NCBI GenBank assembly: GCA_965370555.1
Contig: CBDUVB010000001.1
Location: forward strand, 62,001-126,000
From: JAJOKK01 sp965370555
Lineage (GTDB): Bacteria > Bipolaricaulota > Bipolaricaulia > UBA7950 > UBA9294
Reading direction: 5' to 3'
Length of the DNA stretch: 64,000 nt
This document shows positions 35,251-43,007 of the stretch, one piece after another. A program made the position numbers and the translations under genes. The notes under the pieces were generated by a model, which made no database searches, had not been told where the DNA came from, and was given only the letters and a program-made list of their open reading frames with translations. Position 1 is the stretch's first letter. Every line of letters starts with the position of its first letter.

Positions 35251-38200
35251 TTACCGGTTAATAAAGACCGTCCCCTTGGCTGTGAAGGTGTTCGTCCCAT
35301 CCGTTGCCATTGCCACGTAGATATAGGGACCATTGGCAAGCGTCTTTCCGTCCTCGTTGATCCCGTTCCAAGGAATCCTCGAGACGTCCGCGAGTTCCTT
35401 TGTCCACACCAGGTGACCGGAGAGGTCGTAGACCTCAATCGAGAAGGTCGTGGCAATCCCACTTCCGTGATATGCAAAGGCGGTTTCGTCGTCGAACGGG
35501 TTCGGACCTGCATAGAAGCTCTCGACCGAAAGCTCGGAAGGAACGATCGAGATCGTGTCGGATGAAGTGTCCGTAGGATCGGCCGGATCGGTGTATGTTG
35601 CGGTGATCGAATCCCCGATAGCGAGGTTCAGGCTGATCGGGTTGGTGATAAACGTGTCAGCCGTCGCACCGGGAAGGGGAGAAAGATCATAGGCTACGCC
35701 GGCAATCTTCACCGCACCTGATATGGTGTTTGCACCGGCATAGGAGGAATCGGCTACCTTCACGTATATATCGTCATCTTCCGTGTAGGCTTCAACCTCG
35801 TTCCCGAACTCATCGACGAACGTTGTTGCGGACCCTCCAGGGATTCCGCCCCCACCAACCCCGACCTTGATCGCGATCCAGACGTAGTCGGAGTGATTCG
35901 ACGGATCCTGATAGATGGCAAGGATCGTATCGCCCGGCAAGACTCCCAATGTAGGGACGCAGCCGTACTGACTCGCGAGGTCGATGCAGGTCACACTGAC
36001 AAAGTCGCCCGTACCCACGCCTGTCTCCAGGAGGTCGACTGCTGCCCAGCGGCCGTTTCGCGGGTTCAACACGTAGAGCTTTGCCCACTGGCCATTTTTG
36101 AAGATATTGGTATCTCCTAGAATCTCGTTCACCGGGTGCGTCTTTACGTCATAGAATCCGCAGTCGGCGTGATTATCGGGGTAGTCCCACGGGGCAAAGG
36201 GGAGGTTCTGCCCGTTCCCTGCTGTCCCGTCCCAGAACCCGTCGATCCGCTCACGGCGGTACTGATCCTCGTCCTGATCAAGGTCGATCACCTCAATGAA
36301 GACGCAGTCAGAGTTGATGTAACCGGCAATGCGGTTCCCTTGACGGTCAAGGAAGTACATGTTGAGCAATTCGCCGTCGTATACTTGTGTATCCGCGATT
36401 TGCATCAGATCAAAGGAGACGTCGTTCGCCAAGCGGATGTGATCTATCATCGGAGGGAAAGCCGTGCCAGTATCCATATCCCCAAGGCCGCTCATATCGA
36501 CACCGGTATAAGCGACATCGTTGTACCTCGCGTAGAGAATATCCTCGTTGAATCCCTCGATCTTCCAGTTATCGAGTTTCAACTGATATCCACCATTGGA
36601 ACCGGCAAGGCCAATACCCAAGGCGTCCCATACCGATTGGAGCTGCAATCCCTGGTTGCTGAAAAATATCGATGAGTTAGAAGACACCTCATCAAGGATC
36701 AACCACTCGGAATCATCCACCTCGTGCGGATCACAGATATGAACGACAACCTGCTCTGGACAGCACGAATCCGTATTGGCGTTTGAATCGACCACCTCTA
36801 CGTAGACCGGATCACGTCCGATCCAGAACTCATTCTCATCCTCCCGGTTCATGTCGGTGAAACGGGTGATGCTGTGCTGTCGCTCCTCGATGTACGCTGT
36901 GGAGAGGCTGAAGTCGTCCTGGTCGTTCGGGTCAATGTAGTACGCTACGAGCACGTCGCGCACCCTTAGTGACTTGAATCCAAGATCTCTGAGGATACTG
37001 TTCAGATTCAGCTGGAAGATCCCTGTATCAGCCCCGGTCTCCTGCGCGTAGAACATCACACGCGTCACTCCCGAGGTGCTGGCCGTATCGAACGAGGTCA
37101 CATTGCCATCACCGGCTGTCGGATACTCGATGTAATATGACCCATCTATGTTCGGCTGATTACTCCCGTCTGCAGAGAGGTTCACATCGACTGTTGTTAA
37201 ACCGCTGTCATAGATGTTGTGCCAGACCATCGCCCCCGGCCCCACCGTTGCGGGATCACCCGTATCGATCACTCCCCCGTAGCGTTTGAGCATACAGAAG
37301 TTGGTTGCGCTGGTAGCACTCAACGGATTCCAGGAACCGGGATTCACAATGACGAAGATCGGAACGAACTCAACCTTGTTGCAATTGATGTTCTCGTCGG
37401 GGTCGACCACTGTTATCGTCGCAGCTTCGTTGGCGTCCTTGTACACCTCCTGTTCCCAAGAGATCGTCGCCTTGGTATCGATGATCTTCCCCATCGCTAC
37501 CGCTACATCACTCGCGTCGTTCTGGTCAACGTACAACCCCACCACGGTATCCATGTTCTCGAATCGACCGAGTACGTAATCGTCATCTGAGGCGCCCGCA
37601 TCACCCGGGAGATAGGCGTTTCCAGGCGGGGTCGGGGTTGCAGTGGCATCAACGAAACCGCCAAGGGAGTCGACCCACACCCGGTTATCCCCAAATTCAT
37701 TGGCATCCGCAGGTATATCTGCATAGAGATAGTTTCCCCACTCGAAGTCGGTTGGCGTAATCGATCCAGCAGGGCCACCACTGGCGTATGGACCGACGAT
37801 GTGCGTCTGCCCGCGGCCGTCGGACCCGAAATTCGCGCGGGTTCCAATCTGGAACGGGCGCTTGCTCAGGAACAATCCTGTGGAAGAATCTGTCTCCTCC
37901 AGGAAGTCTTCGCCGAGGTACCCCGTTGTGTTGCCGGGGTAGTGCCCCTTATGCGGTTTGTAACCGGTTTGACCGTACGTGGTATCCCCGGTGCCACTGT
38001 CATTCGTGTCGACTCCGCCCGCATCGAGATAACTCTTCCACACAATATGGGCACCGGTCTTTGCGTCTATCACCTTGACGTCGGTCCAGATCTTATCGCG
38101 CACATCGCAATCGATGTCTTCATCCGGGTCGAAGACGGCGATCCAGATCTCGTCCCCTTCCTGGATCTTCGTCACTCGATTCTGTCCGTTCTTGTCCGAC

Positions 38201-38298
38201 GCGAAGTAGATCTCCGCATCGGTCGCCCAAACTGAAAGGGCGAAGGAAGAAACGAGCAGAATCGCTAGTACGCTCGCCAATAAATATCGCCTCTTCAT
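35251..38298 (-). CDS. Abundant-type surface protein with C-terminal FlgD/T9SS-like Ig domain
   Basis: 1015 residues. The ATG at 38298 is chosen because AAGGAGA sits 6 nt upstream; the signal peptide is LLASVLAILLVSSFALSVWA. The body is Asp/Asn/Gly-rich and beta-type, with recurring phrases such as YVEVVDSNANTDSCCPEQV, VFIEVIDLDQDEDQYRRE and ITVVDPDENINC, suggesting repeated Ig-like modules. The last 90 residues (GPNPFDDE...IEVYDLSGHLVWTKEL...NGPYIYVAMATDG) resemble FlgD-type Ig domains found at the ends of secreted proteins. It has no C-terminal exosortase signal. It is the last gene of the exosortase operon; an S-layer-like role is inference. Confidence 0.75.
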   Translation of the reverse strand: MKRRYLLASVLAILLVSSFALSVWATDAEIYFASDKNGQNRVTKIQEGDEIWIAVFDPDEDIDCDVRDKIWTDVKVIDAKTGAHIVWKSYLDAGGVDTNDSGTGDTTYGQTGYKPHKGHYPGNTTGYLGEDFLEETDSSTGLFLSKRPFQIGTRANFGSDGRGQTHIVGPYASGGPAGSITPTDFEWGNYLYADIPADANEFGDNRVWVDSLGGFVDATATPTPPGNAYLPGDAGASDDDYVLGRFENMDTVVGLYVDQNDASDVAVAMGKIIDTKATISWEQEVYKDANEAATITVVDPDENINCNKVEFVPIFVIVNPGSWNPLSATSATNFCMLKRYGGVIDTGDPATVGPGAMVWHNIYDSGLTTVDVNLSADGSNQPNIDGSYYIEYPTAGDGNVTSFDTASTSGVTRVMFYAQETGADTGIFQLNLNSILRDLGFKSLRVRDVLVAYYIDPNDQDDFSLSTAYIEERQHSITRFTDMNREDENEFWIGRDPVYVEVVDSNANTDSCCPEQVVVHICDPHEVDDSEWLILDEVSSNSSIFFSNQGLQLQSVWDALGIGLAGSNGGYQLKLDNWKIEGFNEDILYARYNDVAYTGVDMSGLGDMDTGTAFPPMIDHIRLANDVSFDLMQIADTQVYDGELLNMYFLDRQGNRIAGYINSDCVFIEVIDLDQDEDQYRRERIDGFWDGTAGNGQNLPFAPWDYPDNHADCGFYDVKTHPVNEILGDTNIFKNGQWAKLYVLNPRNGRWAAVDLLETGVGTGDFVSVTCIDLASQYGCVPTLGVLPGDTILAIYQDPSNHSDYVWIAIKVGVGGGGIPGGSATTFVDEFGNEVEAYTEDDDIYVKVADSSYAGANTISGAVKIAGVAYDLSPLPGATADTFITNPISLNLAIGDSITATYTDPADPTDTSSDTISIVPSELSVESFYAGPNPFDDETAFAYHGSGIATTFSIEVYDLSGHLVWTKELADVSRIPWNGINEDGKTLANGPYIYVAMATDGTNTFTAKGTVFINR

Positions 38299-38312
38299 GA
38301 TTAATCTCCTTC

Positions 38313-38951
38313 TCATATTGTGTGCTCCATACCTTTTATCTCATTCGGAAAATAGGACGGCTCAGCAGTTCTCTTACTTCCAAAAAGCTGTCTGCCCCAG
38401 TATTTGAACGTTAATAGCGTCCAAATTATAACGGAGGAAACTTCCCATAAAATACGTAATAAAACCTGCATCCAATCGAGAAATCGATAAGCCACCGCCC
38501 CGACCTCGTTGCACCCGACGAAGACATAGGTAAGTTCGACCGATCCGACCAGATAGACCACGTGGAAAGAGGCCAACAGGGCAAACCCCATCAGCGTGAG
38601 CTGGATTTGCTTCCATCTCCCAAGATTAGGGGTCGCGAGAAAGAGAGCAAGGAGGGGGACCAACCCGAAATAGACATAGCGCGAGTAATCCGAGAACGGA
38701 GCCGGTTCCCTCATCCCGGGCTCATCGCGGTAGATGAAGATGCTTCCCCCTTGCGCCTTTACAACAGTCACATCGGGTCTCTCCACCAGCGAAAAGACGG
38801 GCCGGGCTATTCCAACTATGAGGGCGTTGTAGACAGGGGTGACAAGCGGCCAAATAAGCGCAATAAGAACAAAGAAAACGAGAAAGAGGCCGGCGAAGCG
38901 GAGCAACCCAGCGTGGGTACGGGCTTTCTTGTTATGCTTCATGAGGTGCAT
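38313..38951 (-). CDS. Exosortase-linked membrane protein
   Basis: 212 residues with about four TM segments: 17-40, then after a polar loop of about 60 residues 92-106, 115-145 and 165-185. The large non-cytoplasmic-type loop holds RPVFSLVERPDVTVVKAQGG. It overlaps the exosortase gene by 20 bp and lies 14 bp before the surface-protein start, so all are translated together. In size, topology and place it resembles the accessory membrane proteins encoded next to exosortase H. The biochemical role is unknown. Confidence 0.65.
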   Translation of the reverse strand: MHLMKHNKKARTHAGLLRFAGLFLVFFVLIALIWPLVTPVYNALIVGIARPVFSLVERPDVTVVKAQGGSIFIYRDEPGMREPAPFSDYSRYVYFGLVPLLALFLATPNLGRWKQIQLTLMGFALLASFHVVYLVGSVELTYVFVGCNEVGAVAYRFLDWMQVLLRILWEVSSVIIWTLLTFKYWGRQLFGSKRTAEPSYFPNEIKGMEHTI

Positions 38952-39486
38952 GAGTCACCTTCCCTGCCCAGAAGAGCCACAAGAATAATGAAAAGACAAT
39001 GAGCAGCGACGGCCATACGAGGAGATGTACCTGGTCCAGGAAGCTCGGCCAGTAGACGCCGATGTAGAACAGGCTGACGAGGCGGACGATGTTGACGGTG
39101 AAGATCCCTACAATGCCGAGCGCAAGGCCGGTCAGTTTCGCGATCAACCGCGCCGGATACGCGGCAACTGCCGAGAGGAAGACCGCTGTCATAAAGAGCC
39201 CTGTGCAGGCGGTAACGACGGTGATGCTGAAGCGGCTCGAAGTTATGGTATGTCCTATCACCCACGTTCGATTCCCCAATAGATTGAGGACAAAGTTCGC
39301 GACATGCGCGATCCCGTTTTGGAGGGATGCCATCGCAGATTCGCTTCCCATGAGCCACATAATCAGCACAGCAAGCCCGCCCAGAAAGGCCAGGAAGAGG
39401 AGATAGGGGCCGAACCTCTTACCTCCTCGCACGAAAATGACCTCTGCTATACCGCCGGAACTCTTCCGCTTCTTTTTGTTTCTCAT
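38932..39486 (-). CDS. Exosortase (XrtH-like)
   Basis: 184 residues, polytopic. Exosortases are membrane cysteine proteases or transpeptidases that process proteins with a C-terminal motif-TM-basic signal. The candidate catalytic residues are Cys94 in TACTGLF, Arg135 in VNIVRL (with Arg113 in YPAR) and His154 in QVHLLVW, spaced as in the family. The short length and the IPTL-type substrate encoded just upstream point to the exosortase H subtype. AAGGA precedes the ATG. The gap to the substrate gene is 39 bp. Confidence 0.87.
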   Translation of the reverse strand: MRNKKKRKSSGGIAEVIFVRGGKRFGPYLLFLAFLGGLAVLIMWLMGSESAMASLQNGIAHVANFVLNLLGNRTWVIGHTITSSRFSITVVTACTGLFMTAVFLSAVAAYPARLIAKLTGLALGIVGIFTVNIVRLVSLFYIGVYWPSFLDQVHLLVWPSLLIVFSLFLWLFWAGKVTHAPHEA

Positions 39487-39525
39487 CGTTATCCTTAATA
39501 ACAGCCTCGTGCCTTCACTCCCTCA

Positions 39526-41493
39526 TCAACGCGCTCTAACCATCAATCGCCTTCGTCGGAAGAGCATCCAGAAGAATGCCAGTGCAAATAGAGAACTGAA
39601 AGTGATGGCTCCCCACTCGGAGAGGGTCGGTGCATCGATCGTTCCTGAGATCACGTACCCAGCAGGGGGGATGCCAACCGTCAAGCAGGTCGGATCATCA
39701 TCATCCGGCGTAGCAGGATCGTCGGTCGGCTCCTGCACATCGTTCGTTCCTCCACCATCGCTTGCCCAATGAACGACCCCTTGATTGCAGATCTCCTGGA
39801 GGTCCTCTGCATCCTCGTCAATTTTCACCCTGAAAGTAATCGTCACGACTCCACCCGCGGGGATCTCACCATCCCAGACCACTTGATCTCCCGCGAAAAC
39901 TGCCGTTCCACTACTGGTCGCGACAGACCCGGGGATGTAGGTCATAAAACCCGGAATCGGATCTATGAATTCATGACCAGGATTATTCCCTTGGCGCCCA
40001 TACCCATGATTGCAGATCTCGATCTCATAAGTGATTGTATCCCCGGGCGAGGGGACGCCTCCATTCTCGTCAGTGAATCGTTTCTCAGCATCAATAGCAG
40101 GAGGATGTCTAACGATTGTCAAGCAGATAGGGTCATCATCCACTTGTGTGCTAGGATCGTCGGTCGGCTCTTGAGAATCATTGACACCATTCCCAGTACT
40201 ATCCCAATGAACGACACCTTGATTACAGACAGTTGTCTGATTTAGAGTATTCTCGTCAATCACCACCTGGAAGGTGATCGTCACACTTCCTCCCGCAGGG
40301 ATCTCTCCATCCCATACCACTTGAGTGCCCTCGAATCCCGCTGTTCCAGTAGTCGCGCTGACGGATCCGGGAATGTAGGCCATGAAGTCCGGGATCCCAT
40401 CGACGAACTCGTAGCCAGGATTGTTCCCCTGATCACCATATCCGTCATTGCGGATCGTGATCTTGTAGGCGATCGTATCTCCAGGTGTAGGCGCTCCTCC
40501 GTTCTCATCGGTGTAAATCTTCTCTGCAGCAATCACTGGAAGAGGCCGAATGAGTGTTAGACAGGTGGGGTCATCATCTTGTGGTGTGGAGGGATCGTCG
40601 GTCGGCTCTTGAGCATCATTGGTGTTATTTCCAGTACTATCCCAATGAATGATACCTTGATTACAGATAGTAGTCTGGTTTGGAGTATTCTCAACAATCA
40701 CCACCTGAAAGGTGATCGTCAAGCTCCCTCCCATAGGGATCTCACCATCCCAGACCACTTGACCTCCCTCGAAACCTGCCGTTCCACTACTGGTCGCGAC
40801 CGACCCAGGAACGTAGGTCATAAAATCCGGAATCGAATCGATGAACTCATAGCCTGCGTTATCTCCTTGATCCGCGCAACCATCGTTCGTGACCGTAATC
40901 TCGTAAGTAATTATGTCTCCAGGCGCAGGGGAGCCACCGTTCTCATCGATGTAAGTCTTCTCCGCCTCGATCCATGGAGCCAGTAGTCTCACCATTACTG
41001 TAACCGGAATCGTGTACTGGTTATTCTCTTCATTCAATTCATCGACTTCGTGGTTCACGTCCGCCCATGCGATAATCGAGTGAACACCTGGCGGAACATT
41101 GACCGTATCCCAGAGGAATTCCAATACCACGTATTCACACGCCTCTAATCCAGCATCGATCCGTGCTGTTCCGATTAGATGCACCTCGTTGAACTGGTCG
41201 TAGTAAAGCGAGACATCGAATGGACCTGCATCACCACAGCTCAGGTTGTCAACGGTAACTGTGATCGTGATAGTCTCTCCCTGGCAGACGATGAGATCTT
41301 CTCCCTGTGATCCTGGAGCAGTAGCAATCTGGACGGCGATATGTCCATCCGAGAGGAGTGTCCCCGGAGGCGGGAACCAAAGGTCCGGATCCTTATAGCA
41401 CGGGGGATCGTCAGCAACTCCCACGATTGAAATAAACAAGAGAAGTAGAGCAAGGGCCATAATCGCTGAGACACACTTATGATTTGCACGCAT
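39526..41493 (-). CDS. Surface protein with CARDB, three DUF11 repeats and an IPTL-CTERM-like sorting signal
   Basis: 655 residues from ATG 41493 (GTG 41502 is the other option but sits on the ribosome site). The signal peptide ends near VGVADD. A CARDB-like domain (about 60-165) is followed by three near-identical DUF11-type repeats, each about 120 residues, with xAEKxYTDENGG...PGDTITYEI and EPTDDPST. The C-terminus is APTLSEWG, a hydrophobic segment, then RRRR, matching the exosortase H sorting signal (canonical IPTLSEWG). It is therefore the likely substrate of the exosortase encoded 39 bp downstream. Confidence 0.85.
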   Translation of the reverse strand: MRANHKCVSAIMALALLLLFISIVGVADDPPCYKDPDLWFPPPGTLLSDGHIAVQIATAPGSQGEDLIVCQGETITITVTVDNLSCGDAGPFDVSLYYDQFNEVHLIGTARIDAGLEACEYVVLEFLWDTVNVPPGVHSIIAWADVNHEVDELNEENNQYTIPVTVMVRLLAPWIEAEKTYIDENGGSPAPGDIITYEITVTNDGCADQGDNAGYEFIDSIPDFMTYVPGSVATSSGTAGFEGGQVVWDGEIPMGGSLTITFQVVIVENTPNQTTICNQGIIHWDSTGNNTNDAQEPTDDPSTPQDDDPTCLTLIRPLPVIAAEKIYTDENGGAPTPGDTIAYKITIRNDGYGDQGNNPGYEFVDGIPDFMAYIPGSVSATTGTAGFEGTQVVWDGEIPAGGSVTITFQVVIDENTLNQTTVCNQGVVHWDSTGNGVNDSQEPTDDPSTQVDDDPICLTIVRHPPAIDAEKRFTDENGGVPSPGDTITYEIEICNHGYGRQGNNPGHEFIDPIPGFMTYIPGSVATSSGTAVFAGDQVVWDGEIPAGGVVTITFRVKIDEDAEDLQEICNQGVVHWASDGGGTNDVQEPTDDPATPDDDDPTCLTVGIPPAGYVISGTIDAPTLSEWGAITFSSLFALAFFWMLFRRRRLMVRAR

Positions 41494-41594
41494 TCTTATC
41501 ACACCCCTTCCGTACAGTGACGGATAAATCTGCCTTCAAAGCTCAACCATACGTTATGAGTATTACACGAGAAAGGACCGGCGAGCGCGTTATC

Positions 41595-41610
41595 TGTGAT
41601 ATTGATCACA
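41595..41610. promoter_or_regulatory. CRP/FNR-family site, proximal
   Basis: A perfect TGTGA-N6-TCACA palindrome, the CRP consensus. Its centre is about 110 bp upstream of the substrate-gene start. If TATGGT (41551-41546, minus strand) is the -10 box, the site is centred near -63, a typical class I activator position. Confidence 0.7.
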
Positions 41611-41640
41611 TCACCCCGGACACAATGGCGGTGGAATTGG

Positions 41641-41656
41641 TGTGATATGGATCACA
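41641..41656. promoter_or_regulatory. CRP/FNR-family site, distal
   Basis: A second perfect TGTGA-N6-TCACA palindrome, centred 46 bp from the first, so close to four and a half helical turns. Two exact sites this close are unlikely by chance. Confidence 0.7.
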
Positions 41657-41901
41657 GAAGGGGAGGACCCATGTCTCCCTGAGCACAACACCGATAGAGC
41701 TACCATAAGTGACCTTTTTAGGACTCAATCAGTCGATCTTGATGCTGACGAAGACGGTGAGTGCCGAAGCAACGATCCCGGCGAGTCTCCCTCGTCTGTG
41801 GGTGAGGGCATCGCTGGACTATCTCCCGAAGGAATGGGGAAAGAACGGATGGAAGGGTATCTCGCGCCACGAACGTATATCAAGCAAGAGGTACACACGG
41901 G

Positions 41902-42429
41902 ATGGGGTTTGATCCCCTCATCCTCTCCGGGCCACGTGCGGCGCTCCCCCATGCCACGGCGGCCGATCGGATCCTACAACCAGGAGATTGTCTTATCATA
42001 GACTTCGGAGGAAAGATCGGAAGCTACACAGCGGACATCACTCGCACCGTCGCCATCGGCACAGATAATCCCGAATGGAAAGAGATCTACGAGGTAGTGA
42101 AGGAGGCTAATACCGCCGCACGTCGCCTCGCAAGACCGGATGTCAAGGCTGAGGACGTCGATCGTACCGCGCGCAACGTAATCGAGAAGGCTGGTTACGG
42201 AGAGCATTTCACCCACCGTACTGGACACGGGTTAGGCTTAGACGTCCACGAACCACCGTACATCGTCGCCGGGGATAAGACCCCGTTACAATCGGGGATG
42301 ACCTTCACCATCGAGCCAGGAATCTACATTCCGGGTAAGTATGGCGTGCGTATCGAGGATGATGTTCTCATTACGAAAGACGGATGCGAGACACTATCGA
42401 CCTTCCCAAGGGAATTTATCGCGATCTGA
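41902..42429 (+). pseudogene. M24 metallopeptidase (Xaa-Pro peptidase type), N-terminally truncated
   Basis: 176 residues form most of the pita-bread catalytic domain. Metal ligands are all present: Asp in IIDFGGK, Asp in TADITRT, His in HRTGHGLGLDVHE, Glu in TIEPGIY and Glu in RIEDDV. About 60 residues of the normal catalytic domain and the whole N-terminal domain are missing. Upstream sequence (41642-41900) has no matching continuation, and no ribosome site precedes the ATG. It is most likely a gene fragment. Confidence 0.75.
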
Positions 42430-42437
42430 TCCTAGTC

Positions 42438-42466
42438 TTGACACGCCGCTGAGCAGTTGTTATACT
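42438..42466 (+). promoter_or_regulatory. Strong promoter driving a non-coding region
   Basis: TTGACA (42438-42443), exactly 17 bp, TATACT (42461-42466): the best sigma-70-type promoter in the window. No coding gene follows on this strand for more than 2.9 kb. Confidence 0.8.
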
Positions 42467-42471
42467 GCCCC

Positions 42472-42790
42472 GTTGCGTGACAACGATAAAAGTACCAGTA
42501 CCAGTGAGTACAAGAAATTTCCCGGCTTCCTGTTAAGGGAAGCTGTGGCAGTCACCACCAAACAACAAGGGGAGCTTACGCCGCGAGATGACGAATCAAG
42601 AACGGCGAGTCCGCGATAAGGTGTCGGCCAAACTTGGGTCTACAACCCAGGCGGATAGAACATAAGGAACGCTGCTTAACCTCCTTGGCGGCGTAAACCT
42701 TTCTGTCCGGCAGGCTGCCGTTCGACTCGGTATGGGCAAGGGAAACCGGGCTCCCCTCTTCCCTCATTTCAGTCGTTACCGGGATTCGGT
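42472..42790 (+). ncRNA. Candidate structured non-coding RNA, family not recognised
   Basis: The region behind the strong promoter has no credible coding frame but many nested complementary segments. AGGGGAGC (42568-42575) pairs with GCTCCCCT (42750-42757). The adjoining TTACGCCGC (42576-42584) pairs with GCGGCGTAA (42688-42696). Inside are CGGCG/CGCTG (42603/42670), TCCG/CGGA (42610/42652) and CTTGGGT/ACCCAGG (42633/42645). Side hairpins are CGGCA/TGCCG (42708/42716), GCTTCC/GGAAGC (42525 region) and GTGG/CCAC (42545 region). The inner rod with a large central bubble recalls 6S RNA, but the identity is unproven. I found no RNase P, SRP or known riboswitch signatures. The 3' end is uncertain. 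Confidence 0.6.
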
Positions 42791-42826
42791 GAGAGAAAAT
42801 AAAGAAATCCCTTGAAATTGACTATT

Positions 42827-42965
42827 CCCGTAGCAAGACTACGGGGTATTCCGCCAATTTCATTTTGCCTGAAGGTCAAAACCGGGATTTCATTATTTCA
42901 CCTCACCCCGACCCTCTCCTATCAAGGAGAGGGATATAAGGAAACCCTGTGGCAAGACCACAGGG
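42827..42965. repeat. Three consecutive intergenic hairpins
   Basis: CCCGTAG-CAAGA-CTACGGG (42827-42845), CCCTCTCC-TATCAA-GGAGAGGG (42912-42933) and CCCTGTGG-CAAGA-CCACAGGG (42945-42965) are all perfect stems. The first and third share the loop CAAGA with different but compensating stems. These are REP-like units between the ncRNA candidate and the acetyl-CoA synthetase gene, and may help end transcription from both sides. Confidence 0.65.
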
Positions 42966-43007
42966 AATCTCAAGTTGAGGGTTTTAGCTTCCCAATCTCC
43001 CGATCAC

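Noticed and set aside
42472..42790. RNase P RNA, SRP RNA, T-box or cobalamin riboswitch as the identity of the structured region
   Set aside because: The conserved blocks of these families (for example GGAAAGUCC of RNase P or GGAAGCAGCC-type of SRP) are absent; only a loose 6S-like shape remains.
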